Below are positions 1 through 11,071 of a stretch of 64,000 nt of DNA, one piece after another (within the stretch, counting starts at the first letter, position 1; each line of letters begins with the position of its first letter). The translations under genes were made by a program, and so were the position numbers. The notes under the pieces are model-generated. The model saw only the letters and a list, made by a program, of their open reading frames with translations. It made no database searches and was not told the origin of the DNA. Origin of the DNA: Gemmatimonadales bacterium (lineage in GTDB: Bacteria; Gemmatimonadota; Gemmatimonadetes; Gemmatimonadales; GWC2-71-9); NCBI GenBank assembly GCA_041390145.1, contig JAWKQM010000015.1, forward strand, positions 1 to 64,000. The letters are read 5' to 3'.

Positions 1-1
1 T

Positions 2-994
<993 letters not shown>

Positions 995-1024
995 GCGGGG
1001 CACGCGTGATTTTGGCACCGTAGC

Positions 1025-1735
1025 ATGAGCGGGCACGCCTTACGTTTGGGCGTGCCTGCTTCCGTTTCCCCCTCCGCCGTCCCTGACCGACCCCGCGAGC
1101 GCCTCTGGGCCCTGGGGCCCGCCGCGTTGACGCCGGGCGAACTTCTCGCCATCCTCCTAGGGACGGGAAGCACCACCACCCGCGTGGGTGAGGTCGCCGC
1201 CCGCCTGCTGGAGGCGGGGGGAGGGTCGTTGCGCCGCCTGGCGGCGCGGCCCCCCGCCGAGCTGTTGCAAGTGCCAGGCGTCGGGACCGCCAAGGGGGCG
1301 CGGCTGCTGGCCGCCTTCGAACTGGCGGCCCGGATGGCGGCGGAAACCCGCCCGACGCGCCCGAGAATCGGGGAGCCGGCGGATGTCGCCCGGCTCCTCG
1401 GGCCGCGGCTCCGGGACCTGGAGGTGGAGGAGTTCCGGCTGCTCGCGCTCGACAGCCAGAGCCGGGTGCTGCGCGAGGTGCTGGTGACGCGGGGACTCCT
1501 GAACAGCTCCCTGGTGCATCCCCGGGAGGTGTTCCGGCCGGCGATCGCAGAGGCGGCGGCGGGCATCATCGTCGTCCACAACCATCCGAGCGGAGACCCG
1601 ACCCCCTCGGCCGAAGATCAGGCGGTAACCCGGCAGCTGGTGGCGGCCGGACGCCTCCTGGACCTGCCGGTGTACGATCACGTCGTGATCGCCGGCGACC
1701 GTTTCGTCAGTTTCGCCACCGCAGGACTCCTGTGA
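1025..1735 (+). CDS. radC: RadC family JAB/MPN-domain protein
   Basis: RadC (UPF0758) is a conserved protein historically linked to DNA repair; its biochemical role is unresolved. The 236-residue product has an N-terminal helix-hairpin-helix-like region (VPGVGTAKGARLL, about residues 82-94) and a C-terminal JAB/MPN metal-binding domain. The MPN signature HNHPSGDPTPSAED (His-x-His plus distal Ser and Asp) is intact. The ATG at 1025 lacks a clear Shine-Dalgarno and an in-frame GTG at 1052 is an alternative. The stop overlaps the GTG start of the next gene by 4 nt (GTGA), so the two are probably translationally coupled. Confidence 0.9.
   Translation: MSGHALRLGVPASVSPSAVPDRPRERLWALGPAALTPGELLAILLGTGSTTTRVGEVAARLLEAGGGSLRRLAARPPAELLQVPGVGTAKGARLLAAFELAARMAAETRPTRPRIGEPADVARLLGPRLRDLEVEEFRLLALDSQSRVLREVLVTRGLLNSSLVHPREVFRPAIAEAAAGIIVVHNHPSGDPTPSAEDQAVTRQLVAAGRLLDLPVYDHVVIAGDRFVSFATAGLL
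1032..1056 (+). terminator. hairpin at the secA/radC junction
   Basis: A perfect 8-bp inverted repeat, GGCACGCC at 1032-1039 and GGCGTGCC at 1049-1056, has a 9-nt loop and is followed by a pyrimidine-rich tract. It could end secA transcription or be an RNA structure over the radC start. It overlaps the first codons of the upstream-most radC start (ATG 1025), which leaves open that radC really begins at the in-frame GTG at 1052. There is no clean U-run, so confidence is low. Confidence 0.3.
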
Positions 1736-3912
1736 CCGCTCCGACGCTCGACCTGGCCCCTGAACTTCGCGCCGTGCTCGCCAAGCACGCCGATCGCCTC
1801 GATCTGGACCTGATCGAGCGGGCGCTGCGCTTCAGCACGTCCGCGCATCACGGCCAGAAGCGGGCGTCCGGCGAGGAGTTCATTTCCCACAGCATCGCGG
1901 TGGCGATGATCCTGGCGGACCAGCTCCCCGACTCCACCTCCATCGCGGCGGCGCTGCTGCACGATGTCGTGGAGGATTCCGACGTCGGCGTCGAGGACAT
2001 CGCGCGCGACTTCGGCCCCGAGGTCGGGGTCATCGTCGACGGCCTCACCAAGATCTCCCACCTGACCTTCCGCTCCACCGCCGAAGAGCAGGTGGAGAAC
2101 TACCGCAAGCTGCTGCTGTCGATTGCCAAGGACGCGCGGGTCATCATCATCAAGCTGGCCGACCGCCTGCACAACATGCGGACGCTGGAGCATCTCGAGC
2201 CCCAGAAGCGGATGCGCATCGCCACCGAAACGCGGGAGATCTACGCCCCCCTGGCGCACCGCTTCGGCATGGCCGGGATGAAGGCGGAACTGGAAGACCT
2301 CGCCTTCCGCTGGCTGGAGCCGGAGGATTACAAGGTGCTCTCGGAGCAGATCGCGTCGGAGCGCGAGGCACGGGAGCAGATGATCGACCGGCTCCGCCGT
2401 CCGCTGGAGGACGAGCTGAAGCGGGCCGGGATCGACGCCGAAGTGACCGGCCGCCCCAAGCATCTCTGGTCCATCGAGCAGAAGATCAAGCGACGCGGCA
2501 AGCCCTTCGACGAGATCTACGACCTGATGGCCGTCCGTGTCATCGTGGCGACCGTGCCGGAGTGCTACCACGTCCTCGGCATCATCCACCACAACTGGAC
2601 GCCGCTGCAGGAGCGGATCAAGGACTACATCGCCAGCCCGAAGTCGAACGCCTACCAGTCTCTCCACACCACGATCTTCGGGCCCGGGGGCGAGCTCTTC
2701 GAGGTGCAGATCCGCACCAAGGAGATGCACCGCACCGCCGAATACGGCATCGCGGCGCACTGGGTGTACAAGAACGAGGGCAAGGGCGACGACGAACTCG
2801 ACCAGGCGCTCGGCTGGTTCCGGCAGCTGCTCGAGCTGCAGCAGGACACGCACACGCCGGAGGAATTCCTCGAGTTCCTCAAGGTGGACCTGTACCAGGA
2901 CGAGATCTTCATGTTCACCCCGCAGGGGGACGTGAAGCGGCTGCCCAAGGGCGCGACGCCGATCGACTTCGCCTTCCACGTCCACACCGAGGTCGGGCTG
3001 CGGTGCCAGGGCGCCAAGATCAACGGGCGGATCGCTCCGCTGCACCGCGAGTTGAAGAACGGCGATACCGTCGAAATCCTGACCAGCCAGCACGCCCGGC
3101 CGAGCCGCGACTGGCTGAACCATGTGCACACGGCACGGGCGCGGCACAAGATCAAGCAATGGATTCGGGAGGAGGAGGAGTCGGTCAGCCTGCAGCTCGG
3201 ACGGGAAATCCTCGCCCGGGAAACGCGGCGCCGCCGCCTCGATCCACCCACCCCGGATCAGCTGGAGCGTGGGGGCGAGGCGCTCGGGCTCCACAGCGGG
3301 ACGGCGCTCGAAGTCGCGATCGGCCGGGGCGACGTGGCGATCGGGCAGGTGTTCCGGGTGCTCTACCCTGACCGGCCGCCGGACGAATTGCAGGACCCGA
3401 AGCCGACCGTCTTCGGCCGCCTGGTGGACCGGATCCGTCTCGGGCGCGGGATCAAGATCCACGGGGTCGATGGCCTGATGGTGCGCTACGCCCAGTGCTG
3501 CCAGCCGGTGCCCGGCGATTCGGTCACCGGGTACGTGACCCAGGGCCGGGGCATCTCGATTCACCGCGCGGACTGTCCAAACCTCCTGACGCTCAGCGCC
3601 GAGGGGCGCCGGGTCGAGATCGACTGGCAGGAGGTGGAGGGGGAGGCGTTCTCGGTACGGCTGGCGCTCTCAGGCGAGGACCGACGCGGACTCTACGCGG
3701 ACATCATGTCGGCCATCAGCTCCACCGGCACCAACATCCGCTCCGCGGACATTCATACCAAGGACGGCACGGTCTTCGGCACCGTGTTCGTCGAGGTCGA
3801 CAACATCGGCCATCTGGGCAAGGTGCTGAAGGCGGTGCGCCGGGTGAAGGGGGTGCACGAGGTGGAGCGCCGGGAGGCGCCGGGGACCGGGGCGGGGCAG
3901 TCGGGGCAGTAG
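1732..3912 (+). CDS. rsh: bifunctional (p)ppGpp synthetase/hydrolase (RelA/SpoT homolog)
   Basis: This protein makes and degrades the stringent-response alarmone (p)ppGpp. Its 726 residues carry a full long-RSH layout. The HD hydrolase domain has H39-H40, H53 and HDVVED at 77-82. The synthetase domain has RIKD near 295 and YQSLH near 307. TGS follows at about 385-450, a Cys-containing zinc-finger-like region with AQCCQP near 587, and ACT at about 638-712. An intact HDxxED together with an RxKD motif is the known signature of bifunctional Rel/SpoT enzymes rather than synthetase-only RelA, so both activities are expected. Translation starts at GTG 1732, inside the radC stop. The gene ends facing a convergent peptidase gene. 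Confidence 0.95.
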   Translation: MTAPTLDLAPELRAVLAKHADRLDLDLIERALRFSTSAHHGQKRASGEEFISHSIAVAMILADQLPDSTSIAAALLHDVVEDSDVGVEDIARDFGPEVGVIVDGLTKISHLTFRSTAEEQVENYRKLLLSIAKDARVIIIKLADRLHNMRTLEHLEPQKRMRIATETREIYAPLAHRFGMAGMKAELEDLAFRWLEPEDYKVLSEQIASEREAREQMIDRLRRPLEDELKRAGIDAEVTGRPKHLWSIEQKIKRRGKPFDEIYDLMAVRVIVATVPECYHVLGIIHHNWTPLQERIKDYIASPKSNAYQSLHTTIFGPGGELFEVQIRTKEMHRTAEYGIAAHWVYKNEGKGDDELDQALGWFRQLLELQQDTHTPEEFLEFLKVDLYQDEIFMFTPQGDVKRLPKGATPIDFAFHVHTEVGLRCQGAKINGRIAPLHRELKNGDTVEILTSQHARPSRDWLNHVHTARARHKIKQWIREEEESVSLQLGREILARETRRRRLDPPTPDQLERGGEALGLHSGTALEVAIGRGDVAIGQVFRVLYPDRPPDELQDPKPTVFGRLVDRIRLGRGIKIHGVDGLMVRYAQCCQPVPGDSVTGYVTQGRGISIHRADCPNLLTLSAEGRRVEIDWQEVEGEAFSVRLALSGEDRRGLYADIMSAISSTGTNIRSADIHTKDGTVFGTVFVEVDNIGHLGKVLKAVRRVKGVHEVERREAPGTGAGQSGQ

Positions 3913-3931
3913 GGGCGCGCGGCGCTGCCCC
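3903..3931. terminator. possible bidirectional hairpin between convergent genes
   Basis: GGGGCAG (3903-3909) and CTGCCCC (3925-3931) form an inverted repeat across the rsh stop codon, just before the end of the opposing peptidase gene. No U-tract is visible on either strand, so this is only a weak terminator candidate. Confidence 0.3.
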
Positions 3932-3952
3932 CCTCCCGCCCGGCCTCCCGGT

Positions 3953-4795
3953 CTACCTGTCGATCGCGCACCTCGTCGGGTTGCCTGACTCGAACCCCCG
4001 CTTGAACCACGCCATGCGCTGCGCGGCCGACCCATGGGTGAACGCATCGGGGTTCACGTATCCACCCCCCATTCGCTGAATGCGGTCGTCGCCCACCGCC
4101 GCGGCGGCGGCGAGGCCCTCCTCGATATCCCCGCCTTCCAGCAGCCCCCGCTCCTGGGCGGAGCTGGCCCAGATGCCGGCGTAGCAGTCCGCCTGCAGCT
4201 CCAGCGCCACCGAGTATTCGTTGGCGCGTGACGGGTCCCGTTGCTGCGCCTTCCTGATCTCGGCCTCCGTCCCGATCAGGCGCTGGACATGATGCCCGAT
4301 CTCGTGGGCGAGCACGTACGCCTGGGCAAAATCGCCGGGCGCGCCGAAGCGGTCCCGCAACTCGTCGTAGAACCCGAGGTCGATGTAGACTTGCGAGTCG
4401 CCCGGGCAGTAGAAGGGGCCGGTGGCCGACTGGGCGTAGCCGCAGGCGGACTGCACGCCGTCACGAAAGAGGACGAGGCGGGCGTCGGTGTACTGGGCGT
4501 CACTGCCGGCGAAGATCGTCGCCCAGGTCTGCTGGGCGTCGTCGAGGACGAACGAGATGAACTGCTTGGTCGAGTCCTCCGCCGGCGACGAGACGGGGTC
4601 CGAGCCCGCCGTGACCGCGGTCGGATCATCCGCGAGTCCGCCCGCCAGCGAGAGGAAGTCCCGCTTGAAGACAATGCTCAGGATGAGCAGGATGACGATG
4701 CCGCCCAGGCCGAGCCGGCCGCCCGGGAGGCGACCGCCCCGCGCGCCGCGACGGTCCTCGACATTGGAACTCTGGTAACCACGCTGCCACTTCAT
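3953..4795 (-). CDS. neutral zinc metallopeptidase, YpfJ/KPN_02809 family
   Basis: A membrane-anchored predicted zinc protease of about 280 residues. There is a short glycine- and arginine-rich cytoplasmic head, one membrane segment at about 30-44, then an extracytoplasmic domain with the zincin motif HEIGHH at 164-169 and a downstream glutamate in LELQADCYAG as a likely third ligand. These match the Zn_peptidase (PF04228) family, whose substrates are unknown. The frame is open further upstream, but that part is antisense to the EVE gene. The start at 4795 is chosen because GGAGG lies about 7 nt upstream and the protein then begins MKWQRG, typical of the family. It is divergent from the EVE gene with a 42-bp gap. 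Confidence 0.88.
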   Translation of the reverse strand: MKWQRGYQSSNVEDRRGARGGRLPGGRLGLGGIVILLILSIVFKRDFLSLAGGLADDPTAVTAGSDPVSSPAEDSTKQFISFVLDDAQQTWATIFAGSDAQYTDARLVLFRDGVQSACGYAQSATGPFYCPGDSQVYIDLGFYDELRDRFGAPGDFAQAYVLAHEIGHHVQRLIGTEAEIRKAQQRDPSRANEYSVALELQADCYAGIWASSAQERGLLEGGDIEEGLAAAAAVGDDRIQRMGGGYVNPDAFTHGSAAQRMAWFKRGFESGNPTRCAIDR

Positions 4796-4837
4796 GGGGC
4801 CTCCACGCGCTGAGCGGGGCGGGGCCCCGGGATCCGG

Positions 4838-5245
4838 ATGATGACTCAATATTGGCTGCTCAAGACCGAACCGTCCACCTACTCGCTCGACGACCTCGAA
4901 CGGGACCGGCACACCACCTGGGACGGCATCAAGAACGCCCTCGCCCTGATCAACCTCCGCGGCATGCATCCCGGCGACGGTCTGCTCTTCTACCACTCCG
5001 GCAAGGAAAAGGCGGTGGTGGGGCGGGGGAGCGTCGTGTCCGCGCCGCGCACCGACGGCAAGGTAACGGTCGTCGATGTCCGGTTCGAGGCGCGGTTGGG
5101 GAAGCCGGTCACGCTGGCACAGATCAAGGCCGACCCCGGGCTCGCCGGCCTCCCGTTGATTCGCAATACCCGCCTCTCGGTCATGCCGGTCACCGAGGAC
5201 GAATGGGAAGTGGTGCAGCACCTGGGCGGGGCCGCCCGGAAATAG
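4838..5245 (+). CDS. EVE domain-containing protein
   Basis: A single-domain protein of 134-135 residues matching the EVE (PUA-like) fold. Characteristic stretches are YWLLKTEPSTYS at the start, TWDGIKNALA near 28 and FYHSGKEKAVVG near 51. EVE domains bind modified bases in DNA or RNA (established for YTH/EVE-type readers). Stand-alone bacterial EVE proteins are mostly uncharacterised, and some occur with restriction systems. None is visible here: the neighbours are a peptidase and uvrB. Two adjacent ATG codons (4838, 4841) could both serve as start. Confidence 0.85.
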   Translation: MMTQYWLLKTEPSTYSLDDLERDRHTTWDGIKNALALINLRGMHPGDGLLFYHSGKEKAVVGRGSVVSAPRTDGKVTVVDVRFEARLGKPVTLAQIKADPGLAGLPLIRNTRLSVMPVTEDEWEVVQHLGGAARK

Positions 5246-5279
5246 GGCGATACCCCTACCGAACATTTCCCGAAAGTGC

Positions 5280-5291
5280 TAGATTTGGGAG
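5280..5291 (+). promoter_or_regulatory. leaderless-type -10 element of uvrB
   Basis: TAGATT at 5280-5285 is followed by only 6 nt before the uvrB ATG at 5292. A TANNNT hexamer at this distance would place the transcription start at or next to the A of the start codon. A purine run (GGGAG) abuts the ATG without the usual spacing of a Shine-Dalgarno. The same arrangement occurs before yraN, alaS and one glycosyltransferase in this window. No good -35 box is visible. Confidence 0.4.
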
Positions 5292-7336
<2,045 letters not shown>

Positions 7337-7337
<1 letters not shown>

Positions 7338-7744
7338 TGCGCGAACTGACCGAGGCGCAACTGGTGGCCGAAGGCGAGGAACTCGGGCGTACGCTCCCGC
7401 CCGGCGCCATCCTGCTCTTCGAGGGCGACCTCGGCGCGGGCAAGACCACCTTCATCCGCGCCATCGCGCGGGGCCTCGGGGTCGAGGCGCCGGCCACGAG
7501 TCCGACCTATTCGCTGGTTCATCGGTACCGCGGGGGGCGGGGCCCGGTCTTCCACCTCGATTGCTACCGGCTGCGGGATCCCGACGAGGCCGCCGACCTC
7601 GATTGGGAGGCCCTGCTCGACGAAGGCGACGCCGTGTTGATCGAATGGCCGGAGAAGGCGGGCGCCTGGGTGCCGGAGCCCACCATGCGCTTCCGACTCA
7701 CGCATCTCGACGATCCGGGTCGTCGCGGGCTGGAGTCGTTCTGA
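7337..7744 (+). CDS. tsaE: tRNA t6A37 modification ATPase TsaE
   Basis: TsaE is the small ATPase that assists the TsaB-TsaD complex in making N6-threonylcarbamoyl-adenosine at tRNA position 37. The 135-residue product has the P-loop GDLGAGKTTFIRA (about 30-42), the SPTYSLVH stretch typical of the family near 56, and HLDCYRL near 75. Length is usual. The gene overlaps uvrB by one base and tsaB by one base (TGATG at both ends), so the three look coupled. Confidence 0.93.
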
Positions 7745-8463
7745 TGTGGCTCGCGCTCGAAACCTCCTCCGACCGCGCGTCGGTTGCGGTGGGCCGGCCC
7801 GGGGAGGTGCGCGCCGAGGTCAGCCTGGAGGGGGCGCGCAAACACGCCGGCGCGCTGCCCCGGCTGATCGAGGAGGCGCTGGCCCAGGCCGGCACCGATC
7901 TGGCCGCGCTCACCGATGTCGTCCTCGGCGACGGTCCAGGGAGTTTCACTGGTCTGCGGGTGGGAGCGTCGGTTGCCAAGGCCCTGGTGCGCACCCACGG
8001 GCTGGCGTTCCACACCACGCCGGCGCTGGCTGGCGTCGCCTGGTCGGCCGGCGCCTCTCCCGCGGAGCGTGTGCTCGCCGTGGCGAACGCGCTCCGGGGC
8101 GAGGTGTATGCGGCGGAGTACCGGTTTCCGGAGGGACGACTCGAGGTTCTGCAGGAGCCGACGGTCTGGCTCCCGGAACGGTTGCTCGCCGACTGCCCCG
8201 TCCCCGATGTCGTGTGCGGGGTCCTTCCGGCGGGGCTGGCCGAGCGCCTGGGCGAATGGAGTTCGGGGTATCATCCCCGCGCCGTTCGCGGGGTGGCCAC
8301 CGCTGGTGCGCTGCTCGCCCTCGCGGCGCGCCAGGATGGCGTGAAGCGGATCGCCGATCCGGCGGGCTGGGAGCCCAGGTACGGTCGCCCGGCGGAGGCG
8401 CAGGCCAAGTGGGAGCGGGACCATGGACAGTCACTTCCCGATACGCCCGGCCACCTTCGCTGA
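7744..8463 (+). CDS. tsaB: tRNA t6A37 threonylcarbamoyl complex subunit TsaB
   Basis: TsaB is the non-catalytic ASKHA-fold partner that dimerises with TsaD during t6A synthesis. The 239-residue product starts WLALETSSDRASVAVG and contains the family motif GDGPGSFTGLRVG near 60-72. The frame is open upstream, but the ATG at 7744 overlaps the tsaE stop and gives the canonical N terminus. The 3' end overlaps rimI by 41 bp, an unusually long overlap, with both protein ends well preserved. TsaD is not in this window. Confidence 0.92.
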   Translation: MWLALETSSDRASVAVGRPGEVRAEVSLEGARKHAGALPRLIEEALAQAGTDLAALTDVVLGDGPGSFTGLRVGASVAKALVRTHGLAFHTTPALAGVAWSAGASPAERVLAVANALRGEVYAAEYRFPEGRLEVLQEPTVWLPERLLADCPVPDVVCGVLPAGLAERLGEWSSGYHPRAVRGVATAGALLALAARQDGVKRIADPAGWEPRYGRPAEAQAKWERDHGQSLPDTPGHLR

Positions 8464-8911
8464 CGCGGCGGCCATGGCCGCCATCGAGCGTCGGTGCTTC
8501 TCGGATCCCTGGCCGTTGGAGGGGTTCCGGGAGGTGTTCGGGCTGCCGGGGACAGTCGCGCTCGTCATGACCGAGGCCGACGAGCCAGTCGGGTATTTCC
8601 TCGCCCGCGAAATTCTTGGGACGGCCGAAGTGCTGAACCTCGCCATCGTGCCGGAGCAGCGGGGGCAGGGACTCGGAGCCCGGCTGCTCGATGCGGGGCT
8701 CGCGGCGGTCAAGGCGCGTGGGGGGACCGAGGTCTTTCTGGAGGTGAGGGCGTCCAATGCCGTGGCGCAATCACTGTACGCCGGACGCGGGTTCCGGACC
8801 GAGGGCCGCCGGCGGGGTTATTATCGGCGGCCCGACGAGGACGCGCTGGTGCTCCGGCTGGTCATGGCCCCGGTGCGGTCGAATGATGGTGACGGCGAGA
8901 CATTGGTGTAG
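8423..8911 (+). CDS. rimI: ribosomal protein S18-alanine N-acetyltransferase RimI (GNAT)
   Basis: A GNAT-fold acetyltransferase of 162 residues. RimI acetylates the N-terminal alanine of ribosomal protein S18 in E. coli. It has the RimI-like start (FPIRPATFADAAAMAAIERR, then FSDPWP) and the acetyl-CoA loop IVPEQRGQGLGARLL. The tsaE-tsaB-rimI order is a widespread conserved cluster, which supports this assignment over a generic GNAT. The start lies 41 bp inside tsaB, so initiation is probably coupled to tsaB translation. Confidence 0.85.
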   Translation: MDSHFPIRPATFADAAAMAAIERRCFSDPWPLEGFREVFGLPGTVALVMTEADEPVGYFLAREILGTAEVLNLAIVPEQRGQGLGARLLDAGLAAVKARGGTEVFLEVRASNAVAQSLYAGRGFRTEGRRRGYYRRPDEDALVLRLVMAPVRSNDGDGETLV

Positions 8912-8983
8912 ATTTGGACTGTCAGGGGCAGTACCGTACGGCTGTCCGCAGTCCCGAACCCTGTTGATGCGTGGGAGGTCATT

Positions 8984-9460
8984 GTGAGTCGGAGTCTGAA
9001 CAAGGTCCAACTGATCGGGAATCTCGGGGCAGATCCGGAGGTGCGCAGCACCAACAACGGCTCCCGCGTGGCCACCCTCTCGGTTGCCACCAGCCGCCAG
9101 TGGACCGGCAAGAGCGGCGACAAGCAGGAAAAGACGGAGTGGCACCGGGTCATCCTCTGGAACACCAATTTCAGCAAGCTGGCCGACATCGCCGAGAAGT
9201 ATTGCAAGAAGGGCGACAAGGTCTACATCGAGGGGGCCATCGAATACCGCACCTGGCAGGACCGCGAGGGGCAGACGAAGTACACCACCGAAATCAACGG
9301 CCGCGAGCTGATCCTGCTCGGCGGGCGGAGCGGGGGGGCCTCGGACGACTCCTACAGCTCGTCGAAGGTGGGGGCCGCCGCCTCCGCCCCGAAGAAGGAC
9401 GAGTCCTTCGACGACTTTCCCGAGGCCCTCGACGGCGAGGACGACGACCTGCCGTTCTAG
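8984..9460 (+). CDS. ssb: single-stranded DNA-binding protein
   Basis: SSB coats single-stranded DNA and recruits repair and replication proteins. The 158-residue protein has the N-terminal OB fold (LNKVQLIGNLGADPEVR, WHRVILW, KGDKVYIEGAIEYRTW), a flexible Gly/Ser/Ala linker and the acidic tail ending DDDLPF that docks SSB partners. The start is GTG 8984, supported by GGGAGG 6 nt upstream (8973-8978). A strong intrinsic terminator follows, so ssb is probably transcribed alone. Confidence 0.97.
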   Translation: MSRSLNKVQLIGNLGADPEVRSTNNGSRVATLSVATSRQWTGKSGDKQEKTEWHRVILWNTNFSKLADIAEKYCKKGDKVYIEGAIEYRTWQDREGQTKYTTEINGRELILLGGRSGGASDDSYSSSKVGAAASAPKKDESFDDFPEALDGEDDDLPF

Positions 9461-9483
9461 CCCGGCTGGTGCCCTGGTGGATC

Positions 9484-9532
9484 GAGGCCGAGGGCAGGGG
9501 GAGGTCCCCCTGCCGTCGGCCTCCCGTCTTTT
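9484..9532 (+). terminator. intrinsic terminator downstream of ssb
   Basis: Arms at 9484-9502 and 9505-9523 pair over 19 positions with one mismatch; the innermost pairs must open to form the loop. CCGTCTTTT follows. This is the strongest hairpin-plus-T-run structure in the left part of the window and separates ssb from the LysM gene. Confidence 0.8.
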
Positions 9533-9612
9533 GGGGGAGGAGGGCACAGCTCTTGCTTTTTGGTCGGGCCAGTCGCTTCCGTCGCTGAGGAAGTGGAGCA
9601 GGTCTGGACCTC

Positions 9613-9641
9613 TTAGCTTTTGTCCCGCAACGTGTTACATT
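9613..9641 (+). promoter_or_regulatory. possible sigma-70-type promoter for the LysM gene
   Basis: TTAGCT (9613-9618) and TACATT (9636-9641) are separated by 17 bp. The -10 match is good and the -35 poor. The transcript would have a leader of about 90 nt that contains a perfect 12-bp palindrome (GTTTCCGGAAAC, 9696-9707), which could be an operator or RNA hairpin. Confidence 0.25.
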
Positions 9642-9736
9642 GTGGGCGAGCGGGCTGGCCGACTGCCCGGTACTGCGTTGCAAATCACCGCAACCGTTTC
9701 CGGAAACCGAAGCGCCTCTACACCACAAGGACACCC

Positions 9737-10975
9737 ATGGCTATGCGCAATGCGTCGACGGGGCAGTTCTCCGTGAGGGCTTTCCTGGTCGCCAGCCTCC
9801 TGGCCGGCGTCCCGGCAATCGCCCTGGCCCAGAACACCACCGTCCCCGAGACCCACACGGTCAAGAAGGGCGACACCCTCTGGGATCTCGCCAAGACGTA
9901 TTTCGGCGATCCGCTTACCTGGCCCCAGATCTACAAGATGAACACTGCCGTCATCGAGGATCCACACTGGATCTATCCTGGCGAAGTGCTCCAGCTGGCG
10001 GGTACGGCCCCGAGTGTCATTCCGGCCGAACCGACCCAACCGGCCGCAGCGGCGCCGGTGGCGGCGGCGCCCGGACTGGTGGAGGTCGCACCGGCTCCCG
10101 CCGGTGAGCCCCGCCCTGCCGTCGAGCCCGAGGTGTACGCCGAGGCGCCTGCGCCGGCTCCCGGCGGCGGTGGCGCGCGTGCCGCGGGCCCGATCCCCGG
10201 CGACCCCACGAAGCTCTTCGGGACGAGCAACGCCCAGGGCGCCACCGGCGACCAGTTGGTGTCGTACACCGAGAAGGCCTACCGTCCCCTGCGTCCCGGT
10301 GAGTTCTACAGCGCCGGCTTCCTCACCGAAGACCAGAAGCTGAGCTACGGTGAGGTGCTGGGCGATGTGGAGCCGCCGATGGTGGCCAATCTGCAGCCGC
10401 CGTCCACGGCCAACCAGTTCTCGCGAATCGGCATCGTCCCCCCGAAGGGCGCCACCTACCAGGTGGGCGACTCGTTGGCGGTGGCCAAGCGGATTACCAG
10501 CTACGCCGGGTATGGCGATGTGATCTGGCCCACCGGGCTCGTGCGCGTCGTCGAGGTGACTCCGGAGCAGGCGACTGCGATCATCCTCAAACAGTACGGC
10601 CGCATTCGCATCGGACAGGTCGCGCTGCCGCTGGAGCGCTTCAGCCCGGGCGGGTCGGGGCGCGCAGTGCCGGTCGCCGACGGCATCGAGGCCAAGGTCA
10701 TTCAGGCCCGGTCAAGCAACGTCCTGACCGAGCAGCAGACGATCCTCTTCCTCGACAAGGGTCGCGAGGAGGGTGTGGCGCCGGGCGATGTGTTCGAGCT
10801 CTGGCGGACGCCCGAGGCGCGCTGGGATGCCGCGTACACGGTCGCCGAGCCGATGGCCCGGCTCCAGATTGTGCGCGTGGGTGAGCACACCTCATCCGCG
10901 CTGGTCGTTCGCGTCATCTCGGCCGACATCAAGCCGGGGACCACGGCCAAGCAGGTCGCCAAACTGCCGAACTGA
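9737..10975 (+). CDS. exported LysM-domain protein
   Basis: A predicted periplasmic or envelope protein of about 412 residues. It has a signal peptide (cleavage near ALA-QN, about residue 31), a LysM peptidoglycan-binding module at about 38-88 (HTVKKGDTLWDLAKTYFGDP, then WIYPGEVLQL), a Pro/Ala-rich linker to about 160, and a C-terminal half of about 250 residues I do not recognise. A LysM with a long extra domain suggests a wall-associated sensor or organiser rather than an enzyme; no catalytic motif is seen. The frame is open further upstream, and ATG 9737 is chosen because the signal peptide starts there. A terminator follows directly. Confidence 0.8.
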   Translation: MAMRNASTGQFSVRAFLVASLLAGVPAIALAQNTTVPETHTVKKGDTLWDLAKTYFGDPLTWPQIYKMNTAVIEDPHWIYPGEVLQLAGTAPSVIPAEPTQPAAAAPVAAAPGLVEVAPAPAGEPRPAVEPEVYAEAPAPAPGGGGARAAGPIPGDPTKLFGTSNAQGATGDQLVSYTEKAYRPLRPGEFYSAGFLTEDQKLSYGEVLGDVEPPMVANLQPPSTANQFSRIGIVPPKGATYQVGDSLAVAKRITSYAGYGDVIWPTGLVRVVEVTPEQATAIILKQYGRIRIGQVALPLERFSPGGSGRAVPVADGIEAKVIQARSSNVLTEQQTILFLDKGREEGVAPGDVFELWRTPEARWDAAYTVAEPMARLQIVRVGEHTSSALVVRVISADIKPGTTAKQVAKLPN

Positions 10976-10999
10976 GTTCGCCCCACTTTCGTACCCCGA

Positions 11000-11049
11000 G
11001 CACGCGGGGCCACCCGCCCTTCACGGGTCGGCCCCGCGTGCTTCGTTTT
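11000..11049 (+). terminator. intrinsic terminator after the LysM gene
   Basis: Perfect 12-bp arms GCACGCGGGGCC (11000-11011) and GGCCCCGCGTGC (11030-11041). A second short stem (ACCCG/CGGGT) lies inside, and TTCGTTTT follows. It isolates the LysM gene from the epimerase-tol operon. Confidence 0.85.
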
Positions 11050-11071
11050 ACCCTCACCCCTGAGGCTGGAC

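Noticed and set aside
1678..3564. A 628-codon open frame on the minus strand opposite rsh
   Set aside because: Antisense to a well-defined enzyme, rich in Arg/Asp/Val typical of GC-rich shadows, with no recognisable domain.
4838..5245. EVE protein as part of a restriction or defence island
   Set aside because: No methylase, restriction enzyme or mobile gene nearby; neighbours are housekeeping genes.
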